Assembly (NCBI GenBank): GCA_030522415.1
Contig: CM060130.1
Coordinates: 22,590,465-22,654,464, forward strand
Reading direction: 5' to 3'
Length of the DNA: 64,000 nt
Source of the DNA: Channallabes apus
Taxonomy: Eukaryota; Chordata; Actinopteri; Siluriformes; Clariidae
Shown in pieces: positions 45,249 to 57,281 of this stretch. A program made the translations under genes and the position numbers. Under the pieces are notes generated by a model, which worked only from the letters and a program-made list of their open reading frames with translations, was not told the DNA's origin and did not search any database. Numbering within the stretch: the first letter of the stretch is position 1; every line of letters begins with the position of its first letter.

Positions 45249-46136
45249 AGGTTTTATTGAAAGTTGTGATTAAGAAAGGGAGTGTGCAAAGCAAACAACT
45301 GAATGAAACTTTTTTTTTTTAGTCTAGGATGCAGTCATTTCCCAGTGATTCTACAGATGTGTTTCTTGTGTTATGTCTTCACCAACCTCAAACAGACAAA
45401 AATGACTTCAGGTCCCGAGGGGCATTCTATTACTGTACCTGCCTGAATGTCCTACAAACAGCAGGGGCAACAAGCAGGGCTTCTATTCTGTCAGCAGGAG
45501 CCCAAATTGTGTGCAGCATCATCAGACAGATGTAGAATAGCAGAGAGCGAGTCACAGAGAAGAGCAGTGAGGAAAAGAAGAATCAGAAAAAGCTGGCTTG
45601 GGTGATTTACATACAGCATAAACAGTGAAAAGCTAAATCAGAATCGTGTGGCGTTATATTGATGCCACAATCCTGATAACGTACTAATTAGTTTCCTCAA
45701 AAACCATTAGAATGACTAAAATGTTAATTAGCTAATATATTTGCCAGCCTTGCCTTGGCTAAGGTCAAGTGATTATGATCGTCTCAAACTTAATAAAGAG
45801 GCGTATAATAGTCCTGTATAACACCTCTACTGTGGTAAAAAACAGATATGCTTAACCAAGTCAATGTATTAGAATTCAGGGGAGGACAAGCACCTTTTCA
45901 ATGTTTCTAAGATGATCTGGCTGCAGAACTTCTCTGTGAAGTCATTTTTGCACTCGGCCCAACTGCCGATCAAACTCCCCAACGTACTGCAATAAGCAAT
46001 AATAAAAAATAAGCAAAACGTAGGTATCCTGTAAAATTATGAACTATTATGATCTAGAATATGGAAAATAGCATGCAATTCATTATAAAGTCTCAGTGAT
46101 CGTAAATCACTGAAATTAACATAGTATTTTATTTCA
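45248..46136. other. No recognised gene
   Basis: A 68-codon frame at 45329-45535 has no recognisable domain. The rest is AT-rich. Confidence 0.35.
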
Positions 46137-47507
46137 ATGAAATTTCAACAAAACAATCCACATTTAAAGTACAGTACCATAGTAGGACCGATCTCAAACC
46201 TCCTGTTCATATCAAAAATACTAGAAAAAGTAGTATCAGCTCAAATTTGCACATTCTTGCAGGATAACAACATCCTTGAAGAATTTCAGTCAGGTTTCAG
46301 GCCCCATCATAGCACAGAAACTGCACTAGTTAAGATTACAAATGACTTGTTTTTAGCTTCAGACCAAGGCTGCATCTCATTGCTAGTCCTGCTCGATCTT
46401 AGTGCTGCATTCGACACTATAGATCATAATATTCTCATAGATCGCTTACAAAATTATATAGGCATTCAGGGACAGGCACTAAAATGGTTTAGATCTTACC
46501 TGTCTGATCGCTACCATTTTGTAGATCTAAATGGAGAACCGTCTGGTATAATGCCAGTGAAATATGGGGTCCCACAAGGGTCAGTTTTAGGACCTCTGTT
46601 GTTCTCAATATACATGCTTCCCTTGGGTAACATCATTAGAAGACATGGGATTAGTTTCCATTGTTATGCTGATGATACCCAATTATATATCTCAACTAAA
46701 CCAGACGAAATACCTAAGTTGTCTAGATTAACTGAGTGTGTCCAGGACATAAAAGATTGGATGACCAATAACTTTCTTTTACTAAATTCAGATAAGACAG
46801 AGATATTACTTATTGGCCCAAAAACCAGCACACAACAGCTTTCACAATTCAGCTTGCGCTTAGAAGGATGTACTGTTATTACCAGCTCAGCAGTAAAAGA
46901 TCTGGGAGTAATATTAGACAGTAACTTGTCTTTTGAAAATCACATTTCAAATATCACAAAAACAGCCTTTTTCCATCTTCGAAATATTGCTAAACTTAGG
47001 AGCATCTTATCCGTATCTGATGCAGAAAAACTAGTTCATGCATTCATGACCTCCAGACTGGACTATTGTAATGCATTACTAGGTGGTTGTCCTGCATCCT
47101 CAATAAACAAGCTTCAGTTAATCCAAAATGCAGCTGCCAGGGTTCTCACTAGATCCAGAAAATATGATCATATAACCCCAATATTATCATCCCTGCACTG
47201 GCTACCTGTTCAGTTTAGAATAAATTACAAAATAGTATTACTTACATACAAGGCCTTAAATGGTTTAGCTCCCACATACCTAACCAGTCTTCTGATACGC
47301 TACAATCCACCACGCGCCTTAAGATCACAAAACTCCGGACTTCTGGTAGTTCCCAGAATTTCAAAATCTACAAAAGGGGGTAGGGCTTTTTCATATTTAG
47401 CTCCAAAGCTTTGGAATAGCCTTCCAGACAGTGTTCGGGGAGCAGACACGGTTTCTCATTTCAAAAGTAGACTCAAGACGCATCTTTTTAATCTGGCATA
47501 CACATAA
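46137..47507 (+). CDS. L2-type LINE reverse transcriptase, 5'-truncated
   Basis: The frame is open for 456 residues and covers the polymerase from motif 1 onward: [57 protein letters not shown] (first catalytic Asp), [17 protein letters not shown] and [12 protein letters not shown] (catalytic ADD). Thumb and tail motifs [14 protein letters not shown] and [21 protein letters not shown] follow. The terminal [12 protein letters not shown] and [14 protein letters not shown] are intact. The apurinic endonuclease domain is missing, so the copy is a truncated insertion. The displayed start Met is incidental. The uninterrupted frame suggests recent insertion. Confidence 0.92.
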   Translation: MKFQQNNPHLKYSTIVGPISNLLFISKILEKVVSAQICTFLQDNNILEEFQSGFRPHHSTETALVKITNDLFLASDQGCISLLVLLDLSAAFDTIDHNILIDRLQNYIGIQGQALKWFRSYLSDRYHFVDLNGEPSGIMPVKYGVPQGSVLGPLLFSIYMLPLGNIIRRHGISFHCYADDTQLYISTKPDEIPKLSRLTECVQDIKDWMTNNFLLLNSDKTEILLIGPKTSTQQLSQFSLRLEGCTVITSSAVKDLGVILDSNLSFENHISNITKTAFFHLRNIAKLRSILSVSDAEKLVHAFMTSRLDYCNALLGGCPASSINKLQLIQNAAARVLTRSRKYDHITPILSSLHWLPVQFRINYKIVLLTYKALNGLAPTYLTSLLIRYNPPRALRSQNSGLLVVPRISKSTKGGRAFSYLAPKLWNSLPDSVRGADTVSHFKSRLKTHLFNLAYT

Positions 47508-48297
47508 CTCATCCCAGTACTCATACTCCAGTACACCTATACCGAATGGCAACTACGCTAATTCTCCCCATCTGTTCTGTATTTCTCTACCCATCCCGAG
47601 GCATCGGGAGATTTTGCCAGCTTCAGTAGACAAAGGCCGACCCTGCGAGGTTCCTGAGGCATCCAGAGAAGGACCAGCTCCAACTGGATTCAGCTTTATG
47701 ATGGTTGGAGCTACACATGCTGCTCCTGTGCTTCCAGTGATCCAGACCTCATCTGCCCTCTGCACCTACTGACTCGTCCCTATGCTGAACTGGTCTTCAT
47801 GACAATTTAAATAATTTCTGTCATATTGAATTTTCACCTGCACAACACACAAGATGTTATATCATTTCTATCTGTTATCGCCCAAATGAGGATGGGTTCC
47901 CTGTTGAGTCTGGTTCCTCTCAAGGTTTCTTCCTAATGCCATCTCAGGGAGTTTTTCCTTGCCACCGTCGCCGTCACCCTTGGCTTGCTCATCAGAGACA
48001 TTTCATTCATTCATCTCATTATTATCTGCACATTTTTCTCACACATCCACACTTCCAATTATTTTCTTTTCTATAATTATTATTATTATTTGTTTTTATT
48101 TATTTATTTTCTATTATAATTTTATTTATTTATTTATTACTTTATATATAATTATTCTATATATATATATATAAAATGTTTTTTTTTTTTTTTTTTTTGT
48201 TAAATTTCTTAAATTTTTGTGAAGCTGCTTTGAGACAATGACCATTGTTAAAAGCGCTATATAAATAAAATTGAATTGAATTGAATGAATTGAATAG
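47508..48297 (+). mobile_element. 3' UTR and tail of the L2-type LINE
   Basis: It contains the conserved fish L2 stretch GGTTTCTTCCTAATGCCATC and TTTTTCCTTGCCACCGTCGC. It ends with AGCGCTATATAAATAAAATT and TTGAA iterations. A T-run and (TA)n lie inside at about 48145-48200. Confidence 0.9.
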
Positions 48298-48996
48298 GAC
48301 AAATCAGCTTTTCCCACAGCTTAAGCGTTAAGACAATTTGTTTTGGTTCAAGTAACAAAGCCCTTTTTGTTTCTAATTTTTAGGCTTACCAGTATATATA
48401 ATTAAACAATTAGCTTTCATTCACATGTTCACACCTACAGTATAATGAATTAAGTAAAGTGATCCATTAGCACTTCTGGGTGGTAGGGTATTGGGTAAAG
48501 TGTGAGGCAGCCTTAGTCACTGGTCATTGTACTTGCCAATATCTGAATATATTTTTAGAATTTTAATAACTATTTTTTAATGGCAAATTATTATATTAAA
48601 AAGACCACAATGGTGCTGTTTGGTCAACACGCACCATGCCATGTATATTAAATACAATAAAATAAAATACAATAAAAAAATAACATAACACACAAACATC
48701 TCATGGCAATGGTCATAATGGTGGAAGGGTGATGATTTGGGAAACATGCAGTGATTGAGACAAACGTCAAGTTATCTGTCCTGCAGCTTAAGCTGAGCTG
48801 ACATTACAACATGTTTAACCTTCACCGTTTATATTCCCAGTCAATACTGACTGATATGATTAATTTATTGAAAACAAAGGCCAAATGTACAACTTATAAA
48901 TATAATGATACTGTATAAATCTACAATTTTAAAGTAGACTTGCTGTCATTTCTAGGACCTCCCCACTTCCCCTTTATTCTCACCATTAGCCGGGTT
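48298..48996. other. No recognised gene
   Basis: AT-rich sequence without element ends. Confidence 0.4.
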
Positions 48997-49165
48997 GCCT
49001 GTGTACACAGTGTTTCTACTGTCGATGCATATCGCCTTTTAAATCAATGCACAAACGCGCAATAATCCTAGACAACTCAATCCGGCCATACTAATCATCA
49101 ACAACAGGTGTGCTCGAAGACCCAACTTAGCCAGGTCTTAATTAGCACGATCTCATCGTAGATGT
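48997..49165 (+). mobile_element. Truncated LTR, plus strand
   Basis: CAGTGTTTCTACTGTCGATG, CGCAATAATCCTAGACAACT and CATCAACAACAGGTGTGCT match, inverted, the LTR at 53007-53345. The piece abuts the broken GIMAP copy. Confidence 0.75.
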
Positions 49166-49204
49166 ATCAGTTCATCTCGGATGTGTCAAGCGACGTACGA
49201 AGAA

Positions 49205-50035
49205 CGGACCCCAGGAGGTCCAGAGACTTGTAGAGAAATGTGGGAACAGCTTTCACTGTCTCAACATTAAGGAGAGTGGAGATGGTTCTCAGGTCTCAGA
49301 CCTGCTGAAGACACTAGAGAAGATTGTAGAAGGAAGCAGAGTGAAATTCTACAGCAGTGAGATCTACCTGGAGACAGAATCTCAGATTAGGGCGATGGAG
49401 ACTAAGATACTGAAGGAAAGAGGAGAGAAAAGGATGAGAGAGGAGATGGAAGTGAGGGAAACTAGATAAAGAGGTGCAGGACTCTCTGAGAAAAATGGAA
49501 GGAATAATCCAGGAGCATGAAGGAGACATCAGACAACTGAATGACCGAACAACTGAACTGGAGATAAAGATGAAAGAAGAGAAAAAGAGAACTTGAGAAG
49601 GAGTTAAAACAAGAGGTAGAGCGAAGGACAGAAATGGAAGAAAAGGTGAAGAAACTAAAAGAAAAGAGAGAGAGGGAGAGGAGAGAGATGGAGGAGAGGC
49701 ACCAACAGGAGATGGAGGAGATCAGGGAGGTGTATGAAGGAGAGGTCAGGATGGAGACAGAGAGAAACCTCATGAAGATCATCCTGCCTGAACTCCAGAG
49801 AAACAGTTTGGCCTCAAAAACAAAGATGCAGGAAGAGTTCAGCAGACAGATGGAGGAGAAGAACAGAGAGCTGGAGACTCTTAAACAGAAACATTCAGAT
49901 CTCACAGAGACTCACAATGTACTTGAAGAGGTTTATGGGAAAACTGTGAGAAGCAGCTCAGAGTCAGAGAGAGCAGCTGTAACAGGAGAGACGTCGAAGG
50001 GAATTTCTGAGAAATTTAAAGAATTCTTTCACTGA
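49205..50035 (+). pseudogene. GIMAP pseudogene: end of GTPase domain plus coiled coil
   Basis: The sequence starts within the AIG1 domain (VQRLVEKCGNSFHCLNIKES) and follows the main GIMAP exon at 17551-18812. It continues through FYSSEIYLETESQI and the charged coiled coil. It lacks the P-loop and all G1-G4 motifs. One frame ends in a stop at about 49467, and a second shift occurs near 49585. The third part (49634-50035) is open and ends KGISEKFKEFFH, a different C-terminus from the 17.5-kb gene. It is about 85-90 percent similar by eye over the coiled coil. It may be a truncated paralogue of a tandem GIMAP family rather than a processed copy. Confidence 0.85.
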
Positions 50036-50850
50036 ATAACAGAGTTCATAAAGCCGCAGACACTCAACCAGTCAGAGACTAATGTCCTATTCTCACGGGA
50101 CTAGTATTACCTGGGGACCTCGTGTGATTTGTAATATTTGTGGACGCTGTCTGTGATCTTAGTCATGTGTGAATCGTCCATGTCTGTAATTTGTAAAGTA
50201 AAAATTCCTCCGCAAATGATCTGCCATATTTCAGTGAACACTGAGGTCCTGTGATAATATTAGTCCCGTGTCAATCAGCATGTCTGTGATTTGTCCAGGA
50301 CTTGGTGAAGTTGTCTATCAATTTTTCAAGGTTTTTGTTTCCTGCGCGCCTTTTTATCCGTCTTCCGTGAAGAATTAAGGCTGTGTTGGAGTGTTTTGCG
50401 AGTATTTTGTCATATCACTACAGTATACCATACAACAATACAACAGGCCCGATAACTTTGTTTCTTTTTTTATCCATCTAACCGCACATTCATACATTTT
50501 CTCTCTGTCTCACACACAGTCTGCATATGCACGGACATACACACACACACACACACACACACCTCCTCTTTTAATCATAAAACACTTTACAGGATATTTT
50601 CCTGTATATTCAGGATAAGTCAGTAAATTTGAGTAAAATCACAGGCTTCGCTTATCCAGTGCGAATGCGCCACATGAAGTGTAGATGTGGGGGAGTAATT
50701 TCTAAATCACACGGGGTTCCCAAATAATACTAATCCCGTGTGAATAGTACATGTGCAGTCCAGAGACAGTATATAACTTATGTCAAAACACACACACACA
50801 CACACACACACTAGGATAAGGTACCTCTCAATGAGTTCCTGTTATCATGA
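50036..50850. other. GIMAP pseudogene downstream region
   Basis: No gene. It has an imperfect repetition of a TATT(A/T)GTCCCGTGT-like phrase around 50150-50300 and 50700-50745 (TAGTCCCGTGT, TAATCCCGTGTGAAT). (CA)n runs lie at about 50531-50562 and 50787-50812. Confidence 0.4.
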
Positions 50851-51084
50851 AGCTCCTCCCTACTGATTCAGCTTCCTCTCCTCCTGCTCCTCCTCATTCT
50901 GCCCTTCACTCCGGCCCTCATCATCGATTACACTTCACTCCTGCTCTCCTCTATGACTCTACACCTGATCTTCTACACCTGTCTGATGAAGCTGCACAAT
51001 GAAGAGGAGGTGACTGCAGCAGTGTCTTACGCTGTCAGCAGACAAATAAATGGGTCCCTGTCTCTCTGTTTATTTTTTTATTGA
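50851..51084 (+). other. Hydrophobic open frame, possible membrane-anchor exon
   Basis: The frame has no ATG start and is open for 77 codons (LPLLLLLLILPFTPALIIDY then SLLLSSMTLHLIFYTCLMKL), with two hydrophobic stretches long enough to span a membrane. It is followed by AATAAATA at 51084. It could be the 3' exon of a degraded gene or chance; I do not recognise it. Confidence 0.25.
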
Positions 51085-51260
51085 ATAAATATAATAATAA
51101 TAATAATTTGTATCAGTGCCAAACTGCATTAATAAGCTAAAACTGTTTTTACATTACAAAAACTCTGTTGTGCTACATCCTCAAAACACTAGTTGCTGCT
51201 ATAATTTTTATTATAACATCTAGAATCACAATCATCAGACTTGAACAATTTTCTTTTTTT

Positions 51261-51362
51261 TTTATTTTAAATCATGGCCGGTCATACAAGCATTTCACTG
51301 CATATCATACTGTGTATGACTGTTTATGTATCTACGTGACGAATAAAATTTTAATTTGATTT
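51261..51362 (+). mobile_element. LINE 3' tail
   Basis: GGCCGGTCATACAAGCATTT, CACTGCATATCATACTGTGT and GACGAATAAAATTTTAATTTG match the 3' end of the LINE at 1095-2020. Confidence 0.85.
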
Positions 51363-53006
51363 CAAACAAAAAAAAAGTGTCCGAGAACCTGCTGATTTTT
51401 ACTGTAAGTGCAGATCGCTTGATGGTTTTACAGATGTTTTCTGTCCTTTATTGGTTTGTTTGTTTGCCTGTTTTTGTGTTTGTATGTTTTCATTAAAAAT
51501 GTAAAAATATATTTTGGTGGGACATTTTGGTCTGAGCAATTCTGCAAATCCATATTCGACATAATTTGAATGTATTTCGCATCACTGATCAACACTGACA
51601 TGTTGTAGCCATATACTGTATGGTTTTCATGTGCTACGATCTCAGTAAAACTAGACATTTTGTTCCTGTTTTGTACAATTTCTTTATGAAATCATCCTTC
51701 ATTTTTACATGATCGTTGTTTTCAAAACCGTTTTTTTATCTCTTATAACTAAATGGTGCTTTTATTGTCCAAATGTAGCTTTATTTAAGATTCTTATTTA
51801 ACAAATTTGTTTTAGCCATCATGAAAGAAAACTGATGAAGATTAAATATATAAATTTAAATGATCTGCTAAAGAAGAAACAGAGAGAGGAATTGAGCACT
51901 GAGTTCTACATTACACTACATCATGGCTGGGTTTGTAAATCTCGTGTCCCTCTGCTATTAGACTCTGAGGCCCTTATTGGGACTCTGTTACTGATTAACA
52001 ACAGGGTAAGATAAGTGTGTCTTTATCTCTGTAGTAATATGATGTTCTGGTGTTTCTTATGGTAATGAATCAGTGGGTGTTATGTTGGGTTCTGAATCCT
52101 CAAAGTAAAGGATCAGTAATAAACAGTAGCACAGCACTCCTCAGGAATCATTTATTATACATAGAACAGGTTTGTGTTCCACATGCAGTTTGAGGAAAAA
52201 TGTCTTTCCTCAGCATCAGTAGTGTTACTTCCAGGTACAGATTAGCCATGTAACAATCAAGCACAATAATGTATCTAATAAGGGAACTCACAGGCCACAT
52301 GGCAAGAATGAGCCTGAAACCAGAGACAAAGTACAAAAGACACATTACAAGGTGCTGGATCATCCAGATGGTTTCAGAAATACAGTAGAAAGAAAAAAAA
52401 ATATCCTTAGCGAAATTGATTTCTGTTTTTATAAATACAAATTATTGAGAGCTATATTTGTATAATCACACGATGATTACAAAAAGAAAGGCATATGAAA
52501 TACATGTGAAATTTTAAGCATTTAAAAATTATGAACATTTAAGAAAAATATACATTCATATCATTCAGGGAGAAGAGACGTGACCTCCTCCTGAATGATC
52601 ATTTTGTTATTAGCTGGTGATCTTCCTGCAGATCCATCAGGTAATCCATTGGCCGATCGAAACAGCCCAGCCACACATTTTTCATCATTAATGTGAATAC
52701 AGAGAGGCATAAGGCTTGTTATGAAATTGTCCTACAAATGGCAAGTCTTGTCATGATACACATTCAAAAGTGAATTTCTTCGGCACTCCACGTTTCTCCG
52801 CGGTTTGATTTCATCGCGAGTTGCTTGAAAAAATTACTGGAGTCAACAGGAAGTGAAAAGAATTTTACCCATAACCCCGTATCTCTTATACCCAAAGTGC
52901 ATTAAACTATACCATTTTAGTCAGATTTGGTTTGGTTGCTTTTACACCAGACGAACTGTACCAAAGTACCTTCAGGCAGGTCTCGGATCGATTGATTTGG
53001 TGCGCT
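51363..53006. other. No recognised gene
   Basis: AT-rich; a possible short frame around 51840-52010 (CATCATGGCTGGGTTTG region) has no domain. Confidence 0.4.
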
Positions 53007-53345
53007 GTTACGACCCCCGGTCTAGGGTCAAGGGACGCAACAAAGAAAATAATAAATTGATTATAAATAAATGAATCTTGCAACCAAGAATTCAGTGCGT
53101 GAGTTTTTATTGTTATACACACGCACTCACACATACAGGAAGCTCTGGGCTTCAGGATTGAGCCAGGCCAAAACAATAAACAAAAAGATGAGATCATCGT
53201 CCTAATTACGCTCTGGGTAAGTTGGTTCTTCCAGCACACCTGTTGTTGATGATTAGTTTGGCCGGATTGAGTTGTCTAGGATTATTGCGCGTTCGTGCGT
53301 TGGTTTAAAAGGCGATATGCATCGACAGTAGAAACACTGATCACA
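53007..53345 (-). mobile_element. LTR (solo or partial), minus strand
   Basis: On the minus strand it runs from CAGTGTTTCTACTGTCGATG through a TTTTAAA box, GGTGTGCTGGAAGAACCAAC, AACAATAAAAACTC (polyadenylation) and ends CCCTAGACCGGGGGTCGTAACA. The true 5' end may extend to about 53400. No primer site or gag follows, so it is a solo LTR or fragment. Its 3' end matches those at 2.98 and 41.8 kb. Confidence 0.75.
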
Positions 53346-53444
53346 AGTCCTTTGATTGGTTGACGAAATGACAAAAGAACAAGCTCAATTTTTTTTGTAA
53401 CACCTGTTATGCGCTGAAATGCTTCCCTGCCATGGATTCCCCCT

Positions 53445-53449
<5 letters not shown>

Positions 53450-53498
<49 letters not shown>
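53450..53498. repeat. (CA)n microsatellite
   Basis: About 48 bases of CA. Confidence 0.95.
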
Positions 53499-53499
<1 letters not shown>

Positions 53500-53722
53500 A
53501 TCGCTATCAAATATTATATTAGAACATAATATGCACATATGTTTTACAAATTACATGAGACAATAAAATAAAATAAGAAATATGAAAATAAATATGTTGT
53601 ATATGGAAAAATAGAAATATGAATATTTTTTTTAAAAACATGTATACTTTTATATTGTTTACTTTATAATAAAATTAGTTTTGTCCAATTTTTCATTATA
53701 AAAAAATTATTTTTATTATACA

Positions 53723-53727
<5 letters not shown>

Positions 53728-53758
<31 letters not shown>

Positions 53759-53763
53759 GTATA

Positions 53764-53816
<53 letters not shown>
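53728..53816. repeat. (TC)n then (TA)n compound microsatellite
   Basis: TC run to about 53756 followed by TA to 53816. A further (TA)n lies at about 53994-54040 directly before the hAT MITE. Confidence 0.95.
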
Positions 53817-53819
<3 letters not shown>

Positions 53820-53993
53820 CATATTTATAACGAACCCCTGAAAAATAAATGTTACAAAATAAACATTATACAAGAATTTTAATTAATGGTCTTGAGGGCT
53901 GTCTCGTGCCTAGAGTTTATTATAATAATAGAAAACCTATGAATTTATGTTCTAATATAATATTTGATATCAATTATACTGTATATCTATATA

Positions 53994-54043
<50 letters not shown>

Positions 54044-54046
54044 GGC

Positions 54047-54577
54047 CAGTGGTGTCAAAAGTATTCACATTCATTACTTGAGTAGAAGTATAGATACTAG
54101 GGTTCAGAAATACTTCTTTAGAAGTTGAAGTATCACCCCAAGCTTTTTACTTAAGTAAAAGTTTAAAAGTACTGGTTTCAAAACTACTTAAAGTATAAAA
54201 GTAAAAGTACCGTGAGGGGGGAAAAAAGGGGGAAATCATGCAACGGGGGGGGGGGGGGGGGGGGGCGTTGTGCGCGTTCTGATCATGTGACGGGGGTGGG
54301 GCGTTGTGCGCGTTCTGATCATGTGACGGGGGGGGGGGGGCGTTGTGCGCGTTCTTATCATGCGACCGGAGGGGTTGCGCGTTCTGATCATAAAAATAGA
54401 GTAACGAGGCTGTTTTTAAAATGTAAGGAGTAGAAAGTACAGATAATTGCTTAAAAATGTAAGGAGTAGAAGTAAAAAGTCGGCTGAAAAATAATTACTC
54501 CAGTAAAGTATAGATACCCAAAATTTCTACTTAAGTAAGGTAACGAAGTATTTGTACTTCGTTACTTGACACCTCTG
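54047..54577. mobile_element. hAT-type MITE with 8-bp TSD and G-run minisatellite
   Basis: 531 bp. The ends are CAGTGGTGTCAAAAGTATTC and, inverted, CAGAGGTGTCAAGTAACGAA. TSD ATTATGGC is at 54039-54046 and 54578-54585. Subterminal ACTTAAGTA and AGTA motifs are frequent. The centre (54240-54400) holds four copies of a unit made of a G run followed by GCGTTGTGCGCGTTCTGATCAT. No coding frame of significance. Confidence 0.9.
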
Positions 54578-54585
54578 ATTATGGC

Positions 54586-55661
54586 AAGCCGTATACAGTA
54601 TATGCATGCAAGATACTTTTCTTTCCCCAGGTGAGTCAGTCCACGTCAGCGCTCTTTAACCAATCAGATGTGACCTCACCATTTCAACCAATCATAACCC
54701 GGCAGGAGCGCAGCCTTAATCCTCTTTACATGAAATAAACCTGCTACCGAGCAGGTTCAAGCTTATGGACATGTTGCTATGACAACAAGTGCGAGATGAG
54801 CATCGGAGAACGAAACAATCCAAGATCAGGACAAATCCACAACAATCAAATCCAGCTAACTGAGTTAGCGACGTTCGAAGAACACCCCCCAGGAGAAAAC
54901 AGGGGGCAACAAAAATGGCGCCCAACCCCTACTGCTTCCTTGCAACTATGTACAAGTACAAAAAGAACAAAACAATATATATACACAATATTTACAATAC
55001 AGAAAAAGAAAGAAACTATATACAATAGCGGGAGGAACACCTCCATCCACGCTAACACAAACAAACAAAAAGAAAACCCAAAAACAACAAACAGGAAGGA
55101 GAGAGGCAAGGCGCGACACACAGGCTCTCTCTCCAACCAAACAAACAAACAATAACACACACACAATCAAAACAAATACACAATAACACTCCAACACACA
55201 GTCAATCACTCACCAGTCAATCACACTCCAACAACAATCACACAAACAGAGTTCAACAATCCACCAATCCAACAATTCAACAGAGCACGGAAGTCAAACA
55301 CAAGGTATAAGTCGCGCACTTCCTGCTTCCACTCGCCAGCTTAAGACAAGTGGTGCTCGCTGCAGAGCCAAATGGGAGGAGCTGGAGCTCCAGCTCCCCC
55401 TCGCTAGATCTCGTGGGCAGGGCTTGAGACGCTATCAAGCGCTACCAAGTGGATGTTAATGTCAGTGCAGGTTCAACCATAACGGAAGTAAATGCTTATC
55501 TTTCTCTAATATTTGTCAAGATTAGGATTTATTCTTTTCAGCATGGCCAGTACCATTTTTGTGACTAACGGCATTACGTAAATATTTTAATAATGCTTTA
55601 TTGCCCACAAATAGTGTAGTTTTACGCAAATACTTGATACGAACATTACTCACACTATATA
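54586..55661. other. No confirmed gene; possible degraded LTR sequence
   Basis: AAATGGCGCCCAACCCC near 54914 and the A/C-rich stretch after it resemble non-coding retroelement sequence on the minus strand, but no boundaries are visible. A 20-bp perfect palindrome lies at 55378-55397. Confidence 0.3.
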
Positions 55662-57281
55662 CAGTGGTGTGAAAAACTATTTGCCCCCCTCCTGATTTCT
55701 TATTCTTTTGCATGTTTGTCACACAAAATGTTTCTGATCATCAAACACATTTAACTATTAGTCAAAGACAACACAAGTAAACACAAAATGCAGTTTTTAA
55801 ATGAGGGGTTTTATTATTTAGGGAGAAAAAAAATCCAAACCTACATGGCCCTGTGTGAAAAAGTAATTGCCCCCTGAACCTAATAACTGGTTGGGCCACC
55901 CTTAGAAGCAATAACTGCAATCAAGCGTTTGCGATAACTTGCAACAAGTCTTTTACAGCGCTCTGGAGGAATTTTGGCCCACTCATCTTTGCAGAATTGT
56001 TGTAGTTCAGCTTTATTTGAGGGTTTTCTAGCATGAACCGCCTTTTTAAGGTCATGCCACAACATCTCAATAGGATTCAGGTCAGGACTTTGACTAGGCC
56101 ACTCCAAAGTCTTCATTTTGTTTTTCTTCAGCCATTCGGAGGTGGATTTGCTGGTGTGTTTTGGGTCATTGTCCTGCTGCAGCACCCAAGATCGCTTCAG
56201 CTTGAGTTGACGAACAGATGGCCGGACATTCTCCTTCAGGATTTTTTGGTAGACAGTAGAATTCATGGTTCCATCTATCACAGCAAGCCTTCCAGGTCCT
56301 GAAGCAGCAAAACAACCCCAGACCATCACACTACCACCACCATATTTTACTGTTGGTATGATGTTCTTTTTCTGAAATGCTGTGTTACTTTTACGCCAGA
56401 TGTAACTGGACATGCACCTTCCAAAAAGTTCAACTTTTGTCTCGTCGGTTCACAAGATATTTCCCCAAAAGTCTTGGCAATCATTGAGATGTTTTTTAGC
56501 AAAATTGAGATGAGCCTTAATGTTCTTTATGCTTAAAAGTGGTTTGCGCCTTGGAAATCTGCCATGCAGGCCGTTTTTGCCCAGTCTCTTTCTTATGGTG
56601 GAGTCGTGAACACTGACCTTAATTGAGGCAAGTGAGGCCTGCAGTTCTTTAGATGTTGTCCTGGGGTCTTTTGTGGCCTCTCGGATGAGTCGTCTCTGCG
56701 CTCTTGGGGTACTTTTGGTCGGCCGGCCACTCCTGGGAAGGTTCACCACTGTTCCATGTTTTTGCCATTTGTGGATAATGGCTCTCACTGTGGTTCGCTG
56801 GAGTCCCAAAGCTTTAGAAATGGCTTTATAACCTTTACCAGACTGATAGATCTCAATTACTTTTGTTCTCATTTGTCCCTGAATTTCTTTGGATCTTGGC
56901 ATGATGTCTAGCTTTTGAGGTGCTTTTGGTCTACTTCTCTGTGTCAGGTAGCTCCTATTTAAGTGATTTCTTGATTGAAACAGGTGTGGCAGTAATCAGG
57001 CCTGGGGGTGACTACAGAAATTGAACTCAGGTGTGATAAACCACAGTTAAGTTATTTTTTAACAAGGGGGGCAATCACTTTTTCACACAGGGCCATGTAG
57101 ATTTGGAGTTTTTTTTCTCCCTTAATAACGTAAACCTTCATTTAAAAACTGCATTTTGTGTTGAATTATGTTATCTTTGACTAATAGTTAAGGGTTTTTG
57201 ATGAGCAGAAACATTTAAGTGTGACAAACATGCAAAAGAATAAGAAATCAGGAAGGGGGCAAATAGTTTTTCACACCACTG
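55662..57281 (-). mobile_element. Tc1/mariner element, copy B
   Basis: 1,620 bp, flanked by TA, with the same inverted repeats as copy A (25900-27520) and the same orientation. Very close to copy A by eye. Confidence 0.95.
55880..56902 (-). pseudogene. Tc1 transposase, split by an internal nonsense codon
   Basis: The N-terminal half (MPRSKEIQGQMRTKVIEIYQ through DCQDFWGNIL) contains both helix-turn-helix parts. A TGA replaces the TGG of the LWTDET motif, exactly at the start of the first catalytic Asp region. The frame then continues (TDETKVELFG, DNDPKHT, SQSPDLNPIE) to the natural end KGGPTSY, so the C-terminus lost in copy A is present here. Neither copy is intact. Confidence 0.92.

Noticed and set aside
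45329..45535. 68-codon frame
   Set aside because: No domain, no splice or promoter context; chance frame.
53007..53414. TSD TGCGC around the minus-strand LTR
   Set aside because: The pentamer occurs on both sides, but the outer LTR end would lack the canonical TG/CA terminus, so the match may be chance.
54796..55209. Frames of 80-119 codons on both strands
   Set aside because: Low-complexity A/C-rich sequence with Lys/Asn/Thr runs or Val/Cys/Phe runs on the other strand; no domain recognised.
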